Part shown: piece after piece, positions 60,830 to 64,000 of the stretch
Position numbering within the stretch: the first letter of the stretch is position 1
Layout: every line of letters starts with the position of its first letter
Source of the DNA: Lamellibrachia columna
Lineage: Eukaryota > Annelida > Polychaeta > Sabellida > Siboglinidae
Assembly (NCBI GenBank): GCA_963662155.1
Contig: OY759267.1
Location: 39,602,439 to 39,666,438, forward strand
Direction: 5' to 3'
DNA: 64,000 bases
Notes under the pieces: model-generated
What the model was told of the DNA's origin: nothing
Seen by the model: only the letters and a program-made list of their open reading frames with translations
Database searches by the model: none
Program-made: the position numbers and the translations under genes

Positions 60830-61925
60830 TCGCACACACATAAACAGAATTTCTAGTTGTTTCCAGCACCCGGCAAAGTTCTATTAACTGACTATAGTCT
60901 TTATAATTATATTGTGGTTAGAATGTTATGGCTTTTTGAGGTCTCATTCGAATAGTTAGCCTTTTCAGTGTCCGTGTCCGGTTTGCGTCTTGAATTCAGA
61001 ACTATGACATGAAAGGCGGATGTGCTAATCACTACATTTACATTTTTGGGTTTTGTAATGTAAGTACACACTATGTTATACTGTTCCTCTTTCTATGGTG
61101 TGTGTGTATTTCTATGATGCATTTTAATTTACATGGCGCAAAGGTCTCAGGAAACGTTTTAATCTACCACTTTGCACTCACTGTTATTATATGGTACTAC
61201 TACTACCTTTAGCAGAATGTCTCCCGATTCAAATTCAAATCATGAATCGAATAGTGCGCTTTATACAGAGTAGCTTAAAATGCAAGAACAGTTTGGATAG
61301 ACTCTCTTGAGATGGCAATCTAGCCAATCCGGGTATTGGTTCATATATGTCAAAAAGTTTCAATTACACCTTGTCTCAGTTCAAACTTGATGCCACGACT
61401 TTCTATAATATGAAACCTAGCTACTTTTATTGTATCATTCAGAACCACTATCAGAAGGGGCTGGATGAGAAACTATTAAACACAGATTCACTGCGTTTTG
61501 CCGAAACTCGAGACTAGTAGTTGCACCTGGTCTACTGTAAATTTTACATTTGAAGTTATACTTATGTGACCAATACAAGAAAATACATAGGACTACTTTA
61601 TCACGATTTTTTTTCCAGCAAATCCGTATTAAAATAGGACATGGCCCATGGCCGTATTCCTGCCAAAAATCCGTATTGTATACGTACGATGTCGCATGTC
61701 TGAATTTTGGGTTGATCACATTAGGCCCTAACTCGATTAAAACCAGATTATTGGTGTCCCAATTTACACCATTTCAAGTGTTTTGTCTAAAAAACGTCAA
61801 ATGGGTAGGAAAAGGGGATACCCACACACCCCTCCCCGAGGCGCTTAATCACGCCTCGTTTCGCGCCTTTTGCGCTTCATACGTTACCTTGGACCCCCTT
61901 TTTCTAAACCCTGGATCCGCCCCTG
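60830..61925. other. Gene-free stretch
   Basis: No supported exon or RNA gene. A conserved-looking block near 61810-61925 (GGGTAGGAAAAGGGGATACC, CCCTGGATCCGCCCCTGAAA) is less AT-rich and may be the start of an old repeat that leads into the hAT-related copy. Confidence 0.35.
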
Positions 61926-62052
61926 AAACGTCATGTCAACATTCTGCATTTCACGTTCACCGAGAAATTCTGCAGCGTAAACTTGTGCTTGCTTGTTGCT
62001 ATTATGCATAGCCTACATAGTCCAGACCACCTTCAGCGAATGATTCGCCGAA
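61926..62052 (+). mobile_element. Second short copy of the ZBED/hAT-related sequence
   Basis: Matches 46521-46655 with small indels: shared words include ACGTCATGTCA, CAACATTCTGCATTTCA, GTTCACCG and ATTCGCCGA. It preserves no open frame, but shows that the hAT remnant at 46 kb belongs to a repeated family. Confidence 0.75.
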
Positions 62053-62342
62053 TGGGTGGTATAAAGCAACTGTCATTGCTGTAGTTTCCTGGGAACAGGT
62101 GGCTCAACTAACACAAGCAGTGGCTCAAATCAACTAACGCTGCCTTCCCTTACACATGCATAGTTCAGAAAGCTAGCATGCTACCTATATGGTGAGAATG
62201 GGAAGTGGAAAAACGTGAAAAGTAATTCTATCATAAACACTTGACTCTCTTTACAGGCATTTTTATTAATTTTCATACAAACTACGAACTCCTAAACTTT
62301 ACTAGCCTAAACCCGACACACTTTACAAGACTAGTGAATAGC

Positions 62343-62452
62343 TGGTTGTTGACGTCTTTCTGTCCTATACGCGATCTAGTCCTAGGGCCAGGCCCTACTT
62401 CGGTTGTTGACGTCTTTCTATACGCGACCTAAGCCTAGGCCCTACTTCGGTT
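62343..62452. repeat. Tandem duplication of about 55 bp
   Basis: GGTTGTTGACGTCTTTCT starts both copies (62343 and about 62401), each ending in GCCCTACTTCGGTT. The first copy has an extra internal GTCC and the two differ by small indels. Confidence 0.85.
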
Positions 62453-62618
62453 TCATAAAAGGCTGGCTAGTTGAACGAGGTCTTGTAACACCATAACATT
62501 GTAGTAACCACAACATACAGACTAGTAAGTTAATAAAACTTTGCCAAGTGCTGGAAACAACAAACAAAAATAAACACTGACAGCAACCCTTAACAAATAA
62601 CGAATAACCACGCTGGTC

Positions 62619-62756
62619 GCGCATGCGCTGTTGTGACTGGAATCAATCAACCGGAACGCGGCGACGTTGATCAAGGTCGTAGAACAGAACTACATTTCCT
62701 CATTTTTACAGAAAGCTACAGAACGAACTCGTTCAATTTGTATCTAAATACTAGGG
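62619..62756 (+). promoter_or_regulatory. Possible NRF1-type promoter and first exon
   Basis: GCGCATGCGC at 62619-62628 is the palindromic consensus of nuclear respiratory factor 1, a common core-promoter element. The next 130 bases are relatively CG-rich and end in a strong donor, CTAGG followed by GTGAGT at 62756. No downstream exon is recognisable before the window ends, so the gene is unidentified. Confidence 0.4.
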
Positions 62757-62832
62757 TGAGTACAGTATATCGCATTATTGTCTACATTGTATTTTTATGT
62801 ATTAACAGCGATTTAGTTGTACAACGACAAGG

Positions 62833-63095
62833 CGGCTAAGAGGAGATCAAATTGAAGTTTTTAAGATATTGCATGCATGGGTATGAAAATATTGATAGAA
62901 ATATTTTTTTCTCATTCAAGAAAAATATTAGTAATTATAACTAGAGGAAATGAGGTAACACTCGTAAAAGATCAGTGTAGATTGGGTATCAGGAAGTATA
63001 TATACTCGTTCTCACAGAGGACAATCAATCTACAAATTGTGTAACTGCTAGCAGCGTGAATATGTTTAAAAACAAGGTTGTCACATACCCAGTTA
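62833..63095 (+). mobile_element. CR1-like 3' fragment, decayed
   Basis: Matches the CR1-like tail at 58.1 kb from GGCTAAGAGGAGATCA through CTAGCAGCGTGAATATGTTT and AACAAGGTTG. Insertions such as an extra TGCATGCA and ATAATTATA plus deletions break the frame. The untranslated end is missing. Confidence 0.85.
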
Positions 63096-63370
63096 GACAT
63101 GACAGGTGGGGCTCGTGTACCTCAAAGACTAAGAGTCTTATGTGTGTTTGTTTGTAGACCTACATTTGATCTTTAGTGCTCTCGAACCTACTAGTGTAAC
63201 CACTGACGTTCATCTGTTGTTATTTGTTGTTGTTGTCGAGTCTAGGACTAGGGCGTAACGGCTGCTACGATTATAAGTTTATAACCACTCTGATGGTTAT
63301 GTCTTTTAGTTGTTATTTACGTGACCGGAGGGGGTGAACAAGTTCAATATCGTTCGGTGCTGTGTTGTTG

Positions 63371-63577
<207 letters not shown>

Positions 63578-63579
63578 CA

Positions 63580-64000
63580 AGATTTAATAAGATTTGCCAT
63601 CCAAGCCAAAGGCCCAGATGGTAAGTGGACAAGGAAGCCATTGGCTTATCGAGAGTCCAACAATGTTCATCTACGTGTAACCCGCCCTCTTGAGATATGT
63701 GTCAACCTTGGTTTTAAACATATTCATGCTGCTAGCAGTTATACAATCCATAAACAATTTGTTCCATTCATTTATTGTTCTCCGTGAGAACGAGTACTTC
63801 GTGATATCCAATCTACACTGATCTTTACTAATTTTACCTCATGTCCTCTAGTTGTGCTATACTTCTTGAATGAGAAAAACATATTTCTATCAATATTTTC
63901 ATGCCCATTCAGTATCTTAAAAACTTCAGTCTGATCTCCTCTTAATCTCCTTGTCTCTAGAGTTGTTAAACCACATTCTTTCAGGCGTTCTTCATAACTG
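63580..64000 (-). mobile_element. CR1-like 3' end, minus strand, running off the window
   Basis: On the minus strand this reads CR1 coding tail and 3' untranslated region, ending with GGCAAATCTTATTAAATCTTG next to the (AT)n block. Landmarks match the 58-kb copy: CTCTCGATAAGCCAATGG, the GCTAGCAG segment and CTCTAGAGACAAGGAG at the window edge. Frame is disrupted in places (an extra base near 63670-63800). The rest of the element would lie beyond 64000. Confidence 0.9.

Overview
The window looks like nuclear DNA of an invertebrate metazoan. It has AT-rich non-coding DNA, a spliced caspase gene with GT-AG introns, and a dense litter of eukaryotic transposons: APE-type and CR1-like non-LTR elements, Ty3/gypsy, hAT, pogo/Tigger and MITEs. 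Long (GT)n, (AT)n and (GCAC)n tracts and many minisatellites are also present. There is no operon, Shine-Dalgarno pattern or CRISPR array. I cannot name the species; a lophotrochozoan or invertebrate deuterostome would fit.

Layout: 0-16 kb is mostly gene-poor. It holds a retroelement 3' end expanded into a 30-bp minisatellite (1.7-2.2 kb), a perfect 38-bp foldback (3.65 kb), a complete non-autonomous hAT element with 8-bp target-site duplication (4.64-5.46 kb), a CpG-rich possible promoter (8.0-8.5 kb), a tRNA-like sequence (12.3 kb) and a decayed non-LTR element (12.8-14.6 kb). At 16.2-19.7 kb lies a decayed APE-type retrotransposon with two in-frame 30-bp minisatellites. At 23.4-25.3 kb is the 3' end of an unrecognised host gene on the minus strand. 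At 28.1-31.2 kb is a second decayed APE-type retrotransposon carrying a 241-bp (GT)n tract.

The best gene is at 35.13-44.38 kb: an apparently intact eight-exon CARD initiator caspase (408 codons, caspase-2/caspase-9-like). All splice phases agree and the catalytic His, Cys and pocket residues are visible. Its introns hold a dead hAT-like transposase, a 149-bp tandem duplication and a CR1-like copy interrupted by a foldback MITE.

From 46 to 60 kb lies a graveyard of mobile or mobile-associated genes: a ZBED/hAT-like remnant, a 39-bp minisatellite, an OTU-protease-like gene, a Tigger-like transposase with a 62-bp minisatellite inside its catalytic domain, an integrase-family N-terminal fragment, a long broken gene with an XPG/FEN-like nuclease region plus a cysteine-rich CXC region, and a truncated gypsy pol carrying a CR1 insertion. 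The right end has a possible NRF1 promoter and two CR1-like 3' ends in inverted orientation around (GT)n/(AT)n.

Two themes stand out. First, tandem repeats here repeatedly arise inside transposon coding sequence, with units of 30, 30, 30 and 62 bp in at least three element copies. Second, a cluster of poorly described nuclease/OTU/integrase-type genes sits together in decayed form.
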